Positions 41,587 through 50,796 are shown, numbered from the stretch's first letter. The stretch is DNA of 64,000 bases from Castellaniella denitrificans (GCF_027214045.1 NZ_JAPWHE010000006.1:1-64000), one strand, 5' to 3'. The notes: generated from the sequence alone by a model not told the origin. Program-made: numbers and translations.

Positions 41587-42804
41587 ATGCGTCGTGTCGT
41601 CGTCACCGGCATGGGCATCGTGTCCAGCCTGGGCAACAACCAGTCCGAGGTCCTCGACAGTCTGCGCCAGGGGCGCTCCGGCATCAGCTTCCAGCCGGAA
41701 TACGCCGAGCAAGGCTTGCGTTCGCACGTGGCGGGTTCGGTGCGTCTGGACGCGCTCGGCCTGATCGACCGCAAACTCGGCCGCTTCATGGCCAACGGCC
41801 ACGCTTATGCCTGGCTGGCCATGCAGGAAGCCATCCAGGACGCCGGACTGACGCCCGACCAGGTATCCAATCCGCGCACCGGCCTGATCGTCGGTGCCGG
41901 GGGCGCTTCGCATTCCTCGATCAATGACGGCATCCAGACGCTGCACGAAAAAGGCGTGCGCCGCGTCGGTCCCTACATGGTCACCAAGGCCATGGCCAGC
42001 GGCGTGTCCGCCTGCCTGGCCACCGGCGCCCAGATCAAGGGCGTGAATTATTCCATCAGCTCGGCCTGCTCGACCAGTGCGCATTGCATCGGCAACGCGG
42101 TCGAGCAGATCCAGCTGGGCAAGCAGGACATCGTGTTCGCCGGCGGCGCCGAAGAAGAACACTGGTCGTTGTCGTTCATGTTCGATGCCATGGGAGCGCT
42201 GTCCACGCGCTACAACGAGACACCGGAACGCGCGTCGCGCACCTATGACGCCGAACGCGACGGCTTCGTCATTTCCGGCGGCGGCGGCATCCTGGTGGTC
42301 GAGGAATATGAACACGCCAAGGCGCGAGGCGCCCGCATCCTGGCCGAAATCGTCGGCTATGGGGCGACCTCCGACGGCTATGACATGGTGGCGCCGTCCG
42401 GCGAGGGCGCGGCGCGCTGCATGCGCCAGGCGTTGACGGATGTGACCACGCGCGTGGATTACATCAACACCCACGGCACCAGCACGCCGGTGGGCGATGT
42501 CAAGGAACTCGAGGCCATCCGGGAGGTCTTCGGCGACGACCAGCCCTGGATCGCCTCCACCAAGTCCCTGTCCGGCCACGCGCTGGGCGCGGCGGGCGTG
42601 AACGAGGCGGTCTACACGCTGTTGATGATGCAGCATGGCTTCGTGGCCGCCTCGGCCAACATCGACACGCTGGATCCGGCGGCCGATGGCATGAACATCT
42701 TGCGCGAAACCCTGCCGCAGGCTCGCATCGAGACCGCATTGTCCAACAGTTTCGGCTTCGGCGGCACCAACGCCACCCTGGTGTTCTCGCGCGCGGGGCT
42801 CTGA
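41587..42804 (+). CDS. fabB: 3-oxoacyl-ACP synthase I FabB
   Basis: This 405-residue condensing enzyme elongates cis-3-decenoyl-ACP and so works directly with FabA. The Cys-His-His active site is visible: Cys161 in [16 protein letters not shown], a His in [13 protein letters not shown] and a His in [15 protein letters not shown]. The glycine-rich end [17 protein letters not shown] is standard. A TAGGAGGTT ribosome site precedes the ATG. The gene is followed by a strong bidirectional hairpin terminator. Sequence and neighbour make FabB, rather than FabF, the right call. Confidence 0.97.
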   Translation: MRRVVVTGMGIVSSLGNNQSEVLDSLRQGRSGISFQPEYAEQGLRSHVAGSVRLDALGLIDRKLGRFMANGHAYAWLAMQEAIQDAGLTPDQVSNPRTGLIVGAGGASHSSINDGIQTLHEKGVRRVGPYMVTKAMASGVSACLATGAQIKGVNYSISSACSTSAHCIGNAVEQIQLGKQDIVFAGGAEEEHWSLSFMFDAMGALSTRYNETPERASRTYDAERDGFVISGGGGILVVEEYEHAKARGARILAEIVGYGATSDGYDMVAPSGEGAARCMRQALTDVTTRVDYINTHGTSTPVGDVKELEAIREVFGDDQPWIASTKSLSGHALGAAGVNEAVYTLLMMQHGFVAASANIDTLDPAADGMNILRETLPQARIETALSNSFGFGGTNATLVFSRAGL

Positions 42805-42836
42805 ACCCGCTTCCCGGGACCGTTCCAGTTCGCACC

Positions 42837-42886
42837 ATCACGACGGCCCGCCGCGCCCCTCAGCGCGGCGGGCCGTCGTGATTTTC
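42837..42886 (+). terminator. Rho-independent terminator between fabB and the convergent MFS gene
   Basis: A perfect 20-base-pair stem (42837-42856 with 42863-42882) encloses a six-base loop and is followed by TTTTC. It sits 32 bases after the fabB stop and ends two bases before the convergent MFS reading frame, so it should terminate fabAB and may slow transcription from the other side. The stem is very GC-rich. Confidence 0.92.
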
Positions 42887-44081
42887 AGCGGACCCGATCC
42901 CGGACGACGGTGGCGCGCACCAGCGCGTTGCGGCCCGCCGCCCAGCCGGCCAGCGCCGTGCAGAGGCCGAGCGCGGCCACCAATCCGGTCGAGGCCCGGA
43001 AATCGCCCGTCCAGTCGTGCAGCACTCCGATCAACAGGGGGCCGCCCGCGGCCAGGACGTATCCCGTCGTCTGGGACATGCTGGAGAGATGGGCGGCCAC
43101 GTGGGCGTCACCGGAGCGCAGCACGATCAGCATCACGGCCAGGGCGAACAGTCCTCCCTGGCCGACGCCCTGGATCAGGGCCAGAGGCCAGATGGCCCCG
43201 CGCGGCCCCAGGATCATGCCGGTCAAGGCCAGGGTCGCCGAGGCGGACAGCAGGACGGCCAGGCCGCGCTGATCCCGGCAGCGCGAGGCCACCACGGGCG
43301 TCAACAGGCAGGCGGCGACCTGCACGAGAATCGACATCGAGGTCACCAGGCCGGCCTCGGTGCCGCCCAGGCCGCGATCGCGCAGCATCGGCGCCATCCA
43401 GCCCAGCACACAATAGGCCAGCGCCGATTGCAGGCCCATGAAGAGCGTGACGGCCAGGGCCAGGCGATCGCGTCGCAAGCCCTCGACCGGCAGAATATGA
43501 CGCCCGCCCGCCGGGCGACCGGAAGCGCGCAGGGCGATGGGCGTCCAGGCCGCAAGCGCCACCAGGCCCGGGACGGCCCACAGGGCCAGGCCCAGATCCC
43601 AGCGGTTGCCCAAGGACCGGGTGAGCGGCAGCGTGACGGCTGCCGCCAGGGCGGCGCCGCCCACGAGGCTCATGGTGTAGAGGCCGGTCATCAGGGCCGC
43701 GCGGTCGGGAAAATCGCGCTTCACCAGGCTGGGCAGCAGCACATTGCCCAGCGCGATGCCCGCGCCCGCCAGGCCGGTGCCCAGGAACAGGCCTGCGATA
43801 CCCAGGACGCCACGCAGCGCCGTGCCGGCGATGATCAGCGCCAGCACCAGCGCCAGGGTACGCTCGATGCCGGCGCGCTGTGCCAGGCGGGGTGCGAATG
43901 GGGCGAACAGTCCCATGCACAGCACGGGTAGCGTGGTCAGGTAGCCGGCCTGTGCGCCGGACAGGTGCAGGGCCTGCTTCAGTTCGGGCAGCAGAATGGC
44001 GGTGCTGGGAAAAAGAGGGCGCAGGTTGAGGGCCAGCAGCAGCAGGCAGGCCGCCGTCAGCCAGGCACCGGGTCGTTTCAT
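42885..44081 (-). CDS. MFS transporter, CynX/NimT family
   Basis: This 398-residue membrane protein has about 12 helices. It opens LALNLRPLFPSTAILLPELK, a good match to the CynX/NimT (cyanate/2-nitroimidazole) group whose members share a LR-x(2)-P segment in the first helix. TLPVLCMGLFAPFAPRLAQR is the conserved helix 2-3 loop. The direction and substrate of transport are unknown. Its ATG overlaps the stop of the upstream MFS gene (ATGA), an unusual tandem of two unrelated MFS transporters. It converges on fabB. Confidence 0.83.
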   Translation of the reverse strand: MKRPGAWLTAACLLLLALNLRPLFPSTAILLPELKQALHLSGAQAGYLTTLPVLCMGLFAPFAPRLAQRAGIERTLALVLALIIAGTALRGVLGIAGLFLGTGLAGAGIALGNVLLPSLVKRDFPDRAALMTGLYTMSLVGGAALAAAVTLPLTRSLGNRWDLGLALWAVPGLVALAAWTPIALRASGRPAGGRHILPVEGLRRDRLALAVTLFMGLQSALAYCVLGWMAPMLRDRGLGGTEAGLVTSMSILVQVAACLLTPVVASRCRDQRGLAVLLSASATLALTGMILGPRGAIWPLALIQGVGQGGLFALAVMLIVLRSGDAHVAAHLSSMSQTTGYVLAAGGPLLIGVLHDWTGDFRASTGLVAALGLCTALAGWAAGRNALVRATVVRDRVR

Positions 44082-45295
44082 GTCGAGCGGCGCCGCGTGT
44101 CGGGCAGGAAAAAGGCCGCCAGGCCAAGCAGAGGCAGAAAAGCGCACACATGGTAGACGAAGGCGATGCTGGTGGCGTCGGCCAGCCTGCCCAGCGCGGC
44201 GGCGCCGATGCCGCCCATGCCGAAGGCCAGGCCGAAGAACAGGCCCGAGACCGTGCCGGTCTTGCCGGGCATCAGTTCCTGTGCGTAAACGACGATGGCG
44301 GGGAAGGCCGAGGCGATCATGAATCCGGCGCAAAAAACCAGGATCAGTGTCCAGTGCAGATTGGCGTAGGGCAGGGCCAGCGAGAAGGGCGCGGTGCCCA
44401 GGATCGAGGCCCAGATCACACGCTTGCGCCCGATGCGGTCGCCGATCGGACCGCCCGTCAGTGTCCCCGCGGCCGCTCCCGCCAGGAACACGAACAGGGC
44501 GTATTGGGCTTGCTGGATGTCCAGGCCGAAGCGGTCGATCAGGAAGAAGGTGAAATAGCTGTTCAGCCCGGCCAGGTAGAAATACTTGCTGAAGATGAGC
44601 AGCAGCAGGATGAGGATGGCACCGCGCACCTGGCGCGGCGACAGGCCGTTGTCGACCTTGCCCAGGGACGCCCGGCCGCGCAGGCCGGACAGGTTGGCGG
44701 CATACCAGCGGCTGACTCCGATCAGGATGCAGATGCCGAGCAGGGCGGCCAGCGACACCCAGGCGACGCTCCCTTGGCCGTGAGGCACGATCAGCAGCGC
44801 GGCCAGGAGGGGGCCGATCGAGGAGCCGATGTTGCCGCCCACCTGGAAGATCGATTGGGCCAGGCCGTGCTGGCCGGCCGAGGCCATGCGCGCCACCCGC
44901 GAGGACTCCGGATGGAAGACCGAGGATCCGGCGCCCACCAGCGTGGCGGCCAGCACCACCAGCGGGAAACTCCAGGCCTGGGATAACAGCAGCAGGCCGC
45001 AGCAAGTGAAGCCCATGCCGACCGGCAGGGAATAGGGCATGGGGTGGCGATCCGTGAATCGCCCCACCAGCGGCTGCAGGAGCGAAGAAGAAAACTGGAA
45101 GGCCAGGGTGATGATGCCGACCTGGGCGAAGCTGAGGTCGAAGCGGCCCTGCAGCACCGGATAGATCGCCAGCAGCACCGACTGCATCATGTCGTTGAGC
45201 AGGTGGGTCAGGCTGATGGCGCCCAGGACGGGAAAGGCGACGCCGGGTTCGGGCCGGACCGTGCCGGATGGCGCCGTGGCGAGGGTGTTTTTCAT
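44078..45295 (-). CDS. MFS transporter, fosmidomycin-resistance (Fsr)-like
   Basis: This 405-residue protein has 12 predicted helices. The opening LGAISLTHLLNDMMQSVLLA, the loop GRFTDRHPMPYSLPVGMGF and GSSVFHPESSRVARMASAGQ are characteristic of the Fsr/YfnC-like exporters, where E. coli Fsr gives fosmidomycin resistance. GPIGDRIGRKRVI is the second-half MFS motif A. It is the first of two overlapping MFS genes on the minus strand. The natural substrate in this organism is unknown. Confidence 0.85.
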   Translation of the reverse strand: MKNTLATAPSGTVRPEPGVAFPVLGAISLTHLLNDMMQSVLLAIYPVLQGRFDLSFAQVGIITLAFQFSSSLLQPLVGRFTDRHPMPYSLPVGMGFTCCGLLLLSQAWSFPLVVLAATLVGAGSSVFHPESSRVARMASAGQHGLAQSIFQVGGNIGSSIGPLLAALLIVPHGQGSVAWVSLAALLGICILIGVSRWYAANLSGLRGRASLGKVDNGLSPRQVRGAILILLLLIFSKYFYLAGLNSYFTFFLIDRFGLDIQQAQYALFVFLAGAAAGTLTGGPIGDRIGRKRVIWASILGTAPFSLALPYANLHWTLILVFCAGFMIASAFPAIVVYAQELMPGKTGTVSGLFFGLAFGMGGIGAAALGRLADATSIAFVYHVCAFLPLLGLAAFFLPDTRRRST

Positions 45296-45448
45296 GAGAT
45301 TGAACGGGCGATGATACCCAATGGATTGTACGCCGGTCCGCTTCATGCGCCGGACGTGATGGACACCATGCCGCGCGCCGTATCCGCCCTCATCGTCTCC
45401 GCAGTACGATCGCGGCTCGGGTTCCATTCTTTCTCTCGGGTTTCCATC

Positions 45449-46330
45449 ATGCCTGTGCGGATTCGCAATTCCTTTGGCGTTGTGTTCGGACGCATGCTGC
45501 TGCGCGGGATCGGTCAGATCTATCTGCTGCCCAGCGCCCGTGCGGGCGCGATCCTGCTGGGCGCTCTGGCCTGGCAGTCCTGGACGCTGGCGGGCGCCTG
45601 TCTGCTGGGCGTGTTGACCGGCACCGCATGGGGTCTGTCCGCGGGCGATGCCGCCGGCAGTCGCGCAGGGCTGGACGGCTACAACGGCGCATTGACCGGG
45701 CTGGGGGTCATGGCCGTGCTGCCGTCCGGGCCGCTCGCCTGGTCCCTGGTGGCGCCGTTGGCCTGTCTGGCCGCCTGGATGACCCATGCCTGGCGCCGCC
45801 GGTGCGCCGTACCGCCTTATACGGCGCCGTTCGTACTCGTGACCTGGCTGCTGATGGCGATGGTGGCCGGCCTGGATTTTCCGCAGGCGGCGGCGCCGGC
45901 CGCCGCCGACCCAGGCTGGGGTGGGGCGACTCAGGGCGTGCTGCGCGGAGTCGGTCAGGTGATGTTCCTGGATGATCCCCGGGCCGGCGCCCTGTGCCTG
46001 CTGGGGCTGGCGCTGGGCGCCCCCCGGGCGGCGCTGTCCGCCGCCCTGGCGTCCGGCCTGTGCCTGTGGGTGGCAGGCCTGGCGGGCTTCCCGGCCGACG
46101 CGGCACAGTCGGGCTTGTATGGTTTCAACGCCGTGCTGGCGGCCGAGGCGCTGCGGATGGTCCGCCCGGGCCGCTGGCTGTGGCCGTGCCTGGGCGCGCT
46201 GCTCAGCCTGGGCCTGATGCGCGGCTTTCAGTTGCTGGAGCTGCCCTCGCTGACGGCGCCGTTCCTGCTGGCGACTTGGGCGGTGCGCCAGGCCGCCCTG
46301 CGCCGGCCGGCTCAGGCACGGACAGCCTGA
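45449..46330 (+). CDS. Urea transporter family protein
   Basis: This 293-residue membrane protein has the twofold repeated design of UT-type urea channels: a first half with RGIGQIYLLPSARAGAILLG and GLDGYNGALTGLGVMAVL, and a second half with RGVGQVMFLDDPRAGALCLL and GLYGFNAVLAAEAL. The paired YNGALTG/FNAVLAA loops line the pore in this family, and the GIGQ-x-x-L/F repeats are typical. It probably conducts urea across the inner membrane. No urease genes are in the window. The ATG at 45449 is chosen because upstream codons lack similarity. Its 3' end overlaps convergent norB by 19 bases. Confidence 0.82.
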   Translation: MPVRIRNSFGVVFGRMLLRGIGQIYLLPSARAGAILLGALAWQSWTLAGACLLGVLTGTAWGLSAGDAAGSRAGLDGYNGALTGLGVMAVLPSGPLAWSLVAPLACLAAWMTHAWRRRCAVPPYTAPFVLVTWLLMAMVAGLDFPQAAAPAAADPGWGGATQGVLRGVGQVMFLDDPRAGALCLLGLALGAPRAALSAALASGLCLWVAGLAGFPADAAQSGLYGFNAVLAAEALRMVRPGRWLWPCLGALLSLGLMRGFQLLELPSLTAPFLLATWAVRQAALRRPAQARTA

Positions 46331-48009
46331 TCGGCGGATTGCCCGAAGTCCGCAGGTGCCGGCCCGGGGGCCGGCCGGGCTTCCAGCGAGGCGAGGAAGC
46401 GCCAGACGAACAGCAACGTGATCAGCAGCAGGCCCGGGTAGCCCAGCCCCGCCAGGATATAGGGGATGGTCGGGTCGCCCTGGGCCACGGCGTCCAGGTT
46501 GAAGCTGAGCAGGCCCAGGGTGATGAAAGCGCCGAAGATCCACATTCCCGCCAGCCACAAGCCGGCTTCCGTGCCGTGCAGCGTGCGGCGCCAGCGGCCC
46601 GGGTTGGCTGCCCGGAAGACCGCCCGGGGCCGGGAGGCGTTGCGCGCGCGCAGTCCCAGCGTCAGCAGATCGTAGATCAGCAGGCCGGCGCCCGCCAGGA
46701 AGATCAGGCCGAACACCGGTACCAGGACCTTGTAGAACTGCATGGCGGGGAAGATTTGTCCGCCGAACCAGCTCAGGCCCATGGCGCGGTACAGGAAGAC
46801 CTGGATCGTGCCGCCGATCGCGAAGGCGAAAGCGATGCCCAGCATGCCGGCGAAGACCAGCCAGAAAGCGATCCGGCCCAGCCGCTGGTCGAAGTCCTTG
46901 ACGCCTCGCAGCAGGGGAATCGCGTAATAGGCCGCCGCGATGCCCAGCATGCCGAAAGTGCCGAACAGCGCCAGGTGGGCGTGGCTGGGCGTGACCCAGG
47001 TGCCGTGCGACCACACGTTGGTCAGCGCGAAGGTCATGGTGAACCCCAGGATGCCCGCCCCGACCTGCTCCAGCACCACCGAGCCCAGGATGAAGTAGAA
47101 GGCCGGCGCGTTTGCCAGCGGTCGGCGATCCTGGTGGGCATCCAGGTAGATGTGCCAGAAGCAGAACACCAGGGGCAGCGGTTCCAGGGCGCTGAACAGC
47201 GACCCCCAGAACTGCCAGAATTCCGGCGTGCCGATCCAGAAATAGTGGTGGGCATTGCCGATCAGGCCCGACAGCCAGACCAGCGCGACCCCCCAGAACA
47301 CGGCGTAGCCGACCGCCTTGACGTCGGCCTTGAACATCAGCACCAGAAGGAAGCCCACCAGGCTGATGTGGATGACTTCCCAGACGCCCTCGACCCAGTA
47401 GTGCACCACGTACCAGCGGAAATATTCCTGCAGGTCCAGCCGCTCGATGAAGAACACGCCGAACAGCCAGACGAAGGTCAGGGCGGTGACTCCGATCGCC
47501 AGCCCCCAGTGGATCTCGTTCCAGTCGCGGCGCGCCGGGAAGGTGCGCAGCACCACCCAGGCCAGAATGGCGAAGCCGACGAAGATGACGACGTCGGCGG
47601 CGCGCCCGGCCTCCAGGTATTCCAGGCCTTCCTGCAGCCAGGGCTGCCCCAGCCACCAGCCGGCGATACCCCGCGCCGCCAGGGACTGGGTGGCGATGTT
47701 CCACAGGGTGACCGCCAGCAGGGCCCAGAACAGGAAGCGGATCAGTCCGGGGGCGGCCAGTTCGCGGCGCGACAGCAGGGGGCCGACGAACAGGATGGTG
47801 CCGATGAAGCCCGACAGGATCCAGAGGATGCCGAGGTTGGTGTGCTCGGCGCGCAGGATGTTGAAGTTGAGAATGCCCGAGAGCAGGCGCGGGTCCACGT
47901 GCTGCACGGCGATCAGCAGGCCGAACAGGACCTGGAACCCGAACAGGATCAGCATCAGCAGGAAGAAGCGCAGGCTCAGGCGCTGCGTGTGGAAATCGAT
48001 CTGGATCAT
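46312..48009 (-). CDS. norB: Nitric oxide reductase catalytic subunit (NorB-like, extended)
   Basis: This 565-residue heme-copper oxidase superfamily protein reduces NO to N2O. All reference residues of cNOR are present at a constant offset of four: His56 and His345 (heme b), His343 (heme b3), His203, His254 and His255 (FeB), and Glu207, Glu211 and Glu276, in VVHYWVEGVWE, GNAHHYFWIG and FSALEPLPL. This distinguishes it from cbb3 oxidases. It is about 100 residues longer than Pseudomonas NorB, with two further membrane helices at the C-terminus (about 475-550). It follows the cytochrome gene by 13 bases. Its C-terminus overlaps the convergent urea transporter gene. Confidence 0.85.
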   Translation of the reverse strand: MIQIDFHTQRLSLRFFLLMLILFGFQVLFGLLIAVQHVDPRLLSGILNFNILRAEHTNLGILWILSGFIGTILFVGPLLSRRELAAPGLIRFLFWALLAVTLWNIATQSLAARGIAGWWLGQPWLQEGLEYLEAGRAADVVIFVGFAILAWVVLRTFPARRDWNEIHWGLAIGVTALTFVWLFGVFFIERLDLQEYFRWYVVHYWVEGVWEVIHISLVGFLLVLMFKADVKAVGYAVFWGVALVWLSGLIGNAHHYFWIGTPEFWQFWGSLFSALEPLPLVFCFWHIYLDAHQDRRPLANAPAFYFILGSVVLEQVGAGILGFTMTFALTNVWSHGTWVTPSHAHLALFGTFGMLGIAAAYYAIPLLRGVKDFDQRLGRIAFWLVFAGMLGIAFAFAIGGTIQVFLYRAMGLSWFGGQIFPAMQFYKVLVPVFGLIFLAGAGLLIYDLLTLGLRARNASRPRAVFRAANPGRWRRTLHGTEAGLWLAGMWIFGAFITLGLLSFNLDAVAQGDPTIPYILAGLGYPGLLLITLLFVWRFLASLEARPAPGPAPADFGQSADQAVRA

Positions 48010-48022
48010 GAGGGCTTCCTTT

Positions 48023-49006
48023 TCACAGGCTGCGCAGGTAGGCCACGATGGCCTTCATGTCGGCCTCGTCGATCAGCGCGTCGTAGGACGGCATGACATG
48101 CGGCGGGTAGTCGGCGACGATCTGGGCGTCGGGCTGGCGGATCGAGCGGACCAGGTAGGCCTCGTCCGCCGTGACGGTCGTGCCGTCGGTCAGCCGGACC
48201 TCGTGGCCGGCCACGCCGCCCCATCCCGGGCCCACCGTGCGCTTCTGGTCGCTGGCGTGGCAGGCCACGCAGCCCAGGTCGGAGACGAGTTGCCGGCCGC
48301 GCGTCACGGGATCCTGGGCTTGAGCGTCGGCCGTGGCAGTGGCCGGAACCGACGGGGCGGTTGCGGCGGCCTGGCCGGATGCCGCGCCGTTTCCGACTGC
48401 CTGCGTGTGTCCGGCCAGGCCGCCGGGAATCCGCCGGTCCTCGCGCGGCTTGGGCGGCCAGCCCTCGGTGTGCAGGGCCGAGGTGTATTTCAGGAAAGCG
48501 ATCAGCGCCGTGACTTCATGGGCGCTGAGCGGCAGGTTGGGCATCAGGGTATGCTGTCCGCCGCGCCGGTCCAGGCGCTCGGCGGCGCCGGGGTAGCGCC
48601 GCAGGTAGGCTTGAAGATCCGCTGTGCCGGCGTCCTCCCGGGCGGCCGGGTTCTGCAATTGGACCCGCACGGCGGCGGACGTGGGCCAGCCGCCCGCCGA
48701 GGGCAGGAAGGCGGCCAACCAGGCGGCGCCGGCGTCGGCGTGGATGCGCGTCAGGTCGGGCCCGAAATAGGCGCCGTTGCCGACGATGGTGTGACAGCCC
48801 ATGCAGTTGTAGGCCTGGAAGACGCGCTTGCCTTCCACCGCGCCGGCGCCGCCGTACTGGATGTCGTCGGGGACGGCCTGTCCGCGCGAAGGCAGGAAGG
48901 ACCAGGCGGACAGCAGCAGGAAGATCGCCAGCATCAGCGCCAGCACGGCCAGGGCTGAGCGGCGTTTGGCCGTTTCACGGCAGTCGGTTCCGTTCAGGCA
49001 GCTCAT
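48023..49006 (-). CDS. Membrane-anchored di-heme cytochrome c: NorC-like domain fused to a COX2-type cytochrome domain
   Basis: This 327-residue protein has one N-terminal membrane helix (about 17-37), then a NorC-like heme domain (CMGCH at 68-72, with IVGNGAYFGPDLTR). A Pro/Ala-rich linker (about 190-225) follows, then a second heme c domain (CVACH at 246-250) ending in DGTTVTADEAYLVRSIRQP and YPPHVMPSYDALI, the pattern of the cytochrome tail of cytochrome oxidase subunit II. No CuA cysteines are seen. Standard NorC is about 150 residues with one heme. It should deliver electrons to the NorB-like subunit. Its ATG overlaps the stop of the small membrane gene. Confidence 0.85.
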   Translation of the reverse strand: MSCLNGTDCRETAKRRSALAVLALMLAIFLLLSAWSFLPSRGQAVPDDIQYGGAGAVEGKRVFQAYNCMGCHTIVGNGAYFGPDLTRIHADAGAAWLAAFLPSAGGWPTSAAVRVQLQNPAAREDAGTADLQAYLRRYPGAAERLDRRGGQHTLMPNLPLSAHEVTALIAFLKYTSALHTEGWPPKPREDRRIPGGLAGHTQAVGNGAASGQAAATAPSVPATATADAQAQDPVTRGRQLVSDLGCVACHASDQKRTVGPGWGGVAGHEVRLTDGTTVTADEAYLVRSIRQPDAQIVADYPPHVMPSYDALIDEADMKAIVAYLRSL

Positions 49007-49263
49007 GGCCGTTCCTCCCGCGCCAGGCTGTCGCGCCCGGCATCCGGGCGCGCCTGTTCGTCGTGCAGGAACAGGGTGCGCAGGCTGCCCAGGAAAACGT
49101 AGAACACGTAGACCGCCAGGACATAGCCCGCGGCGATGTACAGCCACCACAGGGCATGGGATTCCGGCCAATACTCGAAATCCCGCCAATAGGGCCAGGA
49201 CAGCAGCACGCTGACCAGGCCGGCCAGGGCCGACAGCACCCCGTCGATGATGCGTTGCGCCAT
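49003..49263 (-). CDS. Small two-helix membrane protein of the NO reductase operon
   Basis: This 86-residue protein has two hydrophobic stretches (about 5-24 and 38-63) and a charged tail (HDEQARPDAGRDSLAREERP). It matches no family I can name. It is the first gene of the operon and overlaps the cytochrome gene by four bases, so it is probably an accessory or third subunit, comparable in size to CcoQ-like or CoxIV-like subunits. The aromatic-rich loop SWPYWRDFEYWPESHALWWL between the helices is notable. Confidence 0.6.
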   Translation of the reverse strand: MAQRIIDGVLSALAGLVSVLLSWPYWRDFEYWPESHALWWLYIAAGYVLAVYVFYVFLGSLRTLFLHDEQARPDAGRDSLAREERP

Positions 49264-49802
49264 GATTGTCTCCCCTCCGTATCGTGGATGGCGGAACCAG
49301 TCTAGGAGCGGGGGGCGGGCGGGTGCCTAGAAGCCATCACCCCGGATGAGGGATATGGTTGATGCGCAATCGTTCAAAAAACATCAAACGATGGTTTTGA
49401 TTGCTGCGATGCGGGATGGGGCTGGGTTGGCAGTCTGAAATTCAACAGGTAAGCATTAAAACATTATCATTTATAATCAATTATTTATATCGTATTTTTA
49501 ATGTATTGCTTTAATTTTGGAAACGTGGATGTCGAAGATAGGGCGTGCGTGGCTTTGCTCAGATGGATCTTCTTTTCCGGAAAATGCCTTAACTTGTATC
49601 AAGTCGGTGCGGGAATAGGGATTTTCCCCTGAACCATCCCTGAGACCATGCTGCCGCTGGAGCAGCGCCGGGTCGGCGGCCTGCCCGAGCCCCGATCCGG
49701 GGCTGAATCCGGCCCGAGTGCGAATGCCGCGCGGCCTGACGCGCTCTGATGCGCGATTGGTCAGGACACGGTGGTGGTGCCAGCGTGCCTAGGGTTCGTC
49801 GC
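49264..49802. other. 539-base intergenic region upstream of the NO reductase operon
   Basis: No gene is supported here. The part next to the operon contains inverted-repeat elements: ATCGTT-N12-AACGAT (49369-49392) and ATCAAA-N7-TTTGAT (49383-49401). A very AT-rich block (about 49450-49515) follows, then an FNR-like motif at 49589-49602. A GC hairpin at 49688-49704 (AGCCCCG-ATC-CGGGGCT), lacking a T-run, lies beyond the yicC end. The region probably controls the NO reductase genes transcribed to the left and could hold a small RNA. Confidence 0.45.
49589..49602. promoter_or_regulatory. FNR/DNR-like site (weak)
   Basis: TTAAC-TTGT-ATCAA agrees with the FNR/CRP-family consensus TTGAT-N4-ATCAA in eight of ten positions and sits inside a short palindrome CTTG-TAT-CAAG. 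FNR- or DNR-type regulators normally activate NO reductase genes. The distance of about 325 bases to the operon start is large, so the role is uncertain. Confidence 0.3.
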
Positions 49803-50714
49803 TCATTCGATATTCTGCGCCTGTTCCCGCATCTGCTCGATCAGCAGCTTCAGATCGATGGCGGCCTGGGTGACGGACAAGGCGGCGGCTTTGGAACCCA
49901 GGGTGTTGGCCTCGCGGTTCATTTCCTGGAACAGGAAGTCCAGGCGTTTGCCGCTGCCACCGCGCGTGGAGGATGCGTGGCGGCCAGACAGGATCTCACG
50001 CAATTCCTGCAAGTGGGAGCGCAGCCGGGTGAGTTCCTCGGCCACATCCACGCGCAGGCCGAACAGGCTGGCCTCCTGGGCGATGCGGGCGGTCAGCTCG
50101 GCTCCGCCGATAGCGGCGAAGCCCTCCGGGCTGGCGGACTCCAGGGCCTCGCGCAGGCGCTGGGCGACGCGGTCCTGATGCTGGCGCACCAGATCGGGCA
50201 GTTCGGCTTCCACGCGCACCACGATCCCGTCGATCTCGTCGGCCATGCCCAGCATGGCCTGCGCCAGCCGGGCGCCCTCGCGCAGGCGCGTGGCGCCGAA
50301 TTCCTCCAGCGCCTGCTCGCAGGCCTGTTCGCACAGGGGCAGCCAGACCTCCGCGTCCAGGCCGCCGCGCATCGCGCCTTCGCGCGGGAGTTCGGCCAGC
50401 GTCGGCGCGGGCAGATCCGGGATGAGCCGGCGCGCCCATTGCAACTGCTCGGCCAGCGCGCGCACGGCTTCGGCGTCGATGGGCCGCAGAGCCTCGCGAT
50501 CGATCGCGGCATAGGACAGTTTGAGTTCGACCTTGCCGCGCAGGGCCTGGCGGCCGACGAGATCGCGGACGCGGGATTCGGCGAAACGCAGGTCTTCGGG
50601 GATCCGCAGGCTCAGGTCCAGGTAGCGGTTGTTGACGCTGCGGATCTCTGCGCTGATCGAACCCGCGTCGGAGTCCAGGCGGGCGGAGCCAAAGGCGGTC
50701 ATGCTGCGGATCAT
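49803..50714 (-). CDS. yicC: YicC family endoribonuclease
   Basis: This 303-residue protein shows the YicC fingerprints [40 protein letters not shown] and the C-terminal [21 protein letters not shown]. coli YicC is a ribonuclease that helps degrade small RNAs such as RyhB. The full-length start is at the first Met. It is divergent from rph across 82 bases, an arrangement widespread in proteobacteria. The stop is followed by the long intergenic region before the NO reductase operon. Confidence 0.93.
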   Translation of the reverse strand: MIRSMTAFGSARLDSDAGSISAEIRSVNNRYLDLSLRIPEDLRFAESRVRDLVGRQALRGKVELKLSYAAIDREALRPIDAEAVRALAEQLQWARRLIPDLPAPTLAELPREGAMRGGLDAEVWLPLCEQACEQALEEFGATRLREGARLAQAMLGMADEIDGIVVRVEAELPDLVRQHQDRVAQRLREALESASPEGFAAIGGAELTARIAQEASLFGLRVDVAEELTRLRSHLQELREILSGRHASSTRGGSGKRLDFLFQEMNREANTLGSKAAALSVTQAAIDLKLLIEQMREQAQNIE

Positions 50715-50796
50715 GGGGCGGTCTCGTCGGCGTTTCTCTACAATGGAGCCTTATTGTAGTCCGGCCCCGTTGGGCTTTCTGGCAGGAAATTTCTTC

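Noticed and set aside
44078-47704. A single open minus-strand frame of about 1200 codons spanning the Fsr-like MFS gene and into norB
   Set aside because: Only the 44078-45295 part encodes a real protein with its own start; the upstream part is Arg/Pro/Gly-rich nonsense antisense to the urea transporter and out of frame with norB.
46312-48009. Assignment of the 565-residue protein as a cbb3-type cytochrome oxidase subunit
   Set aside because: The FeB-site glutamates of NO reductases (Glu207, Glu211, Glu276) are present with the constant cNOR offset, which oxidases lack.
49372-49382. A NorR-like GT-N7-AC site
   Set aside because: Only four fixed bases match, no further copies with proper spacing were found, and no convincing sigma-54 promoter faces the NO reductase operon.
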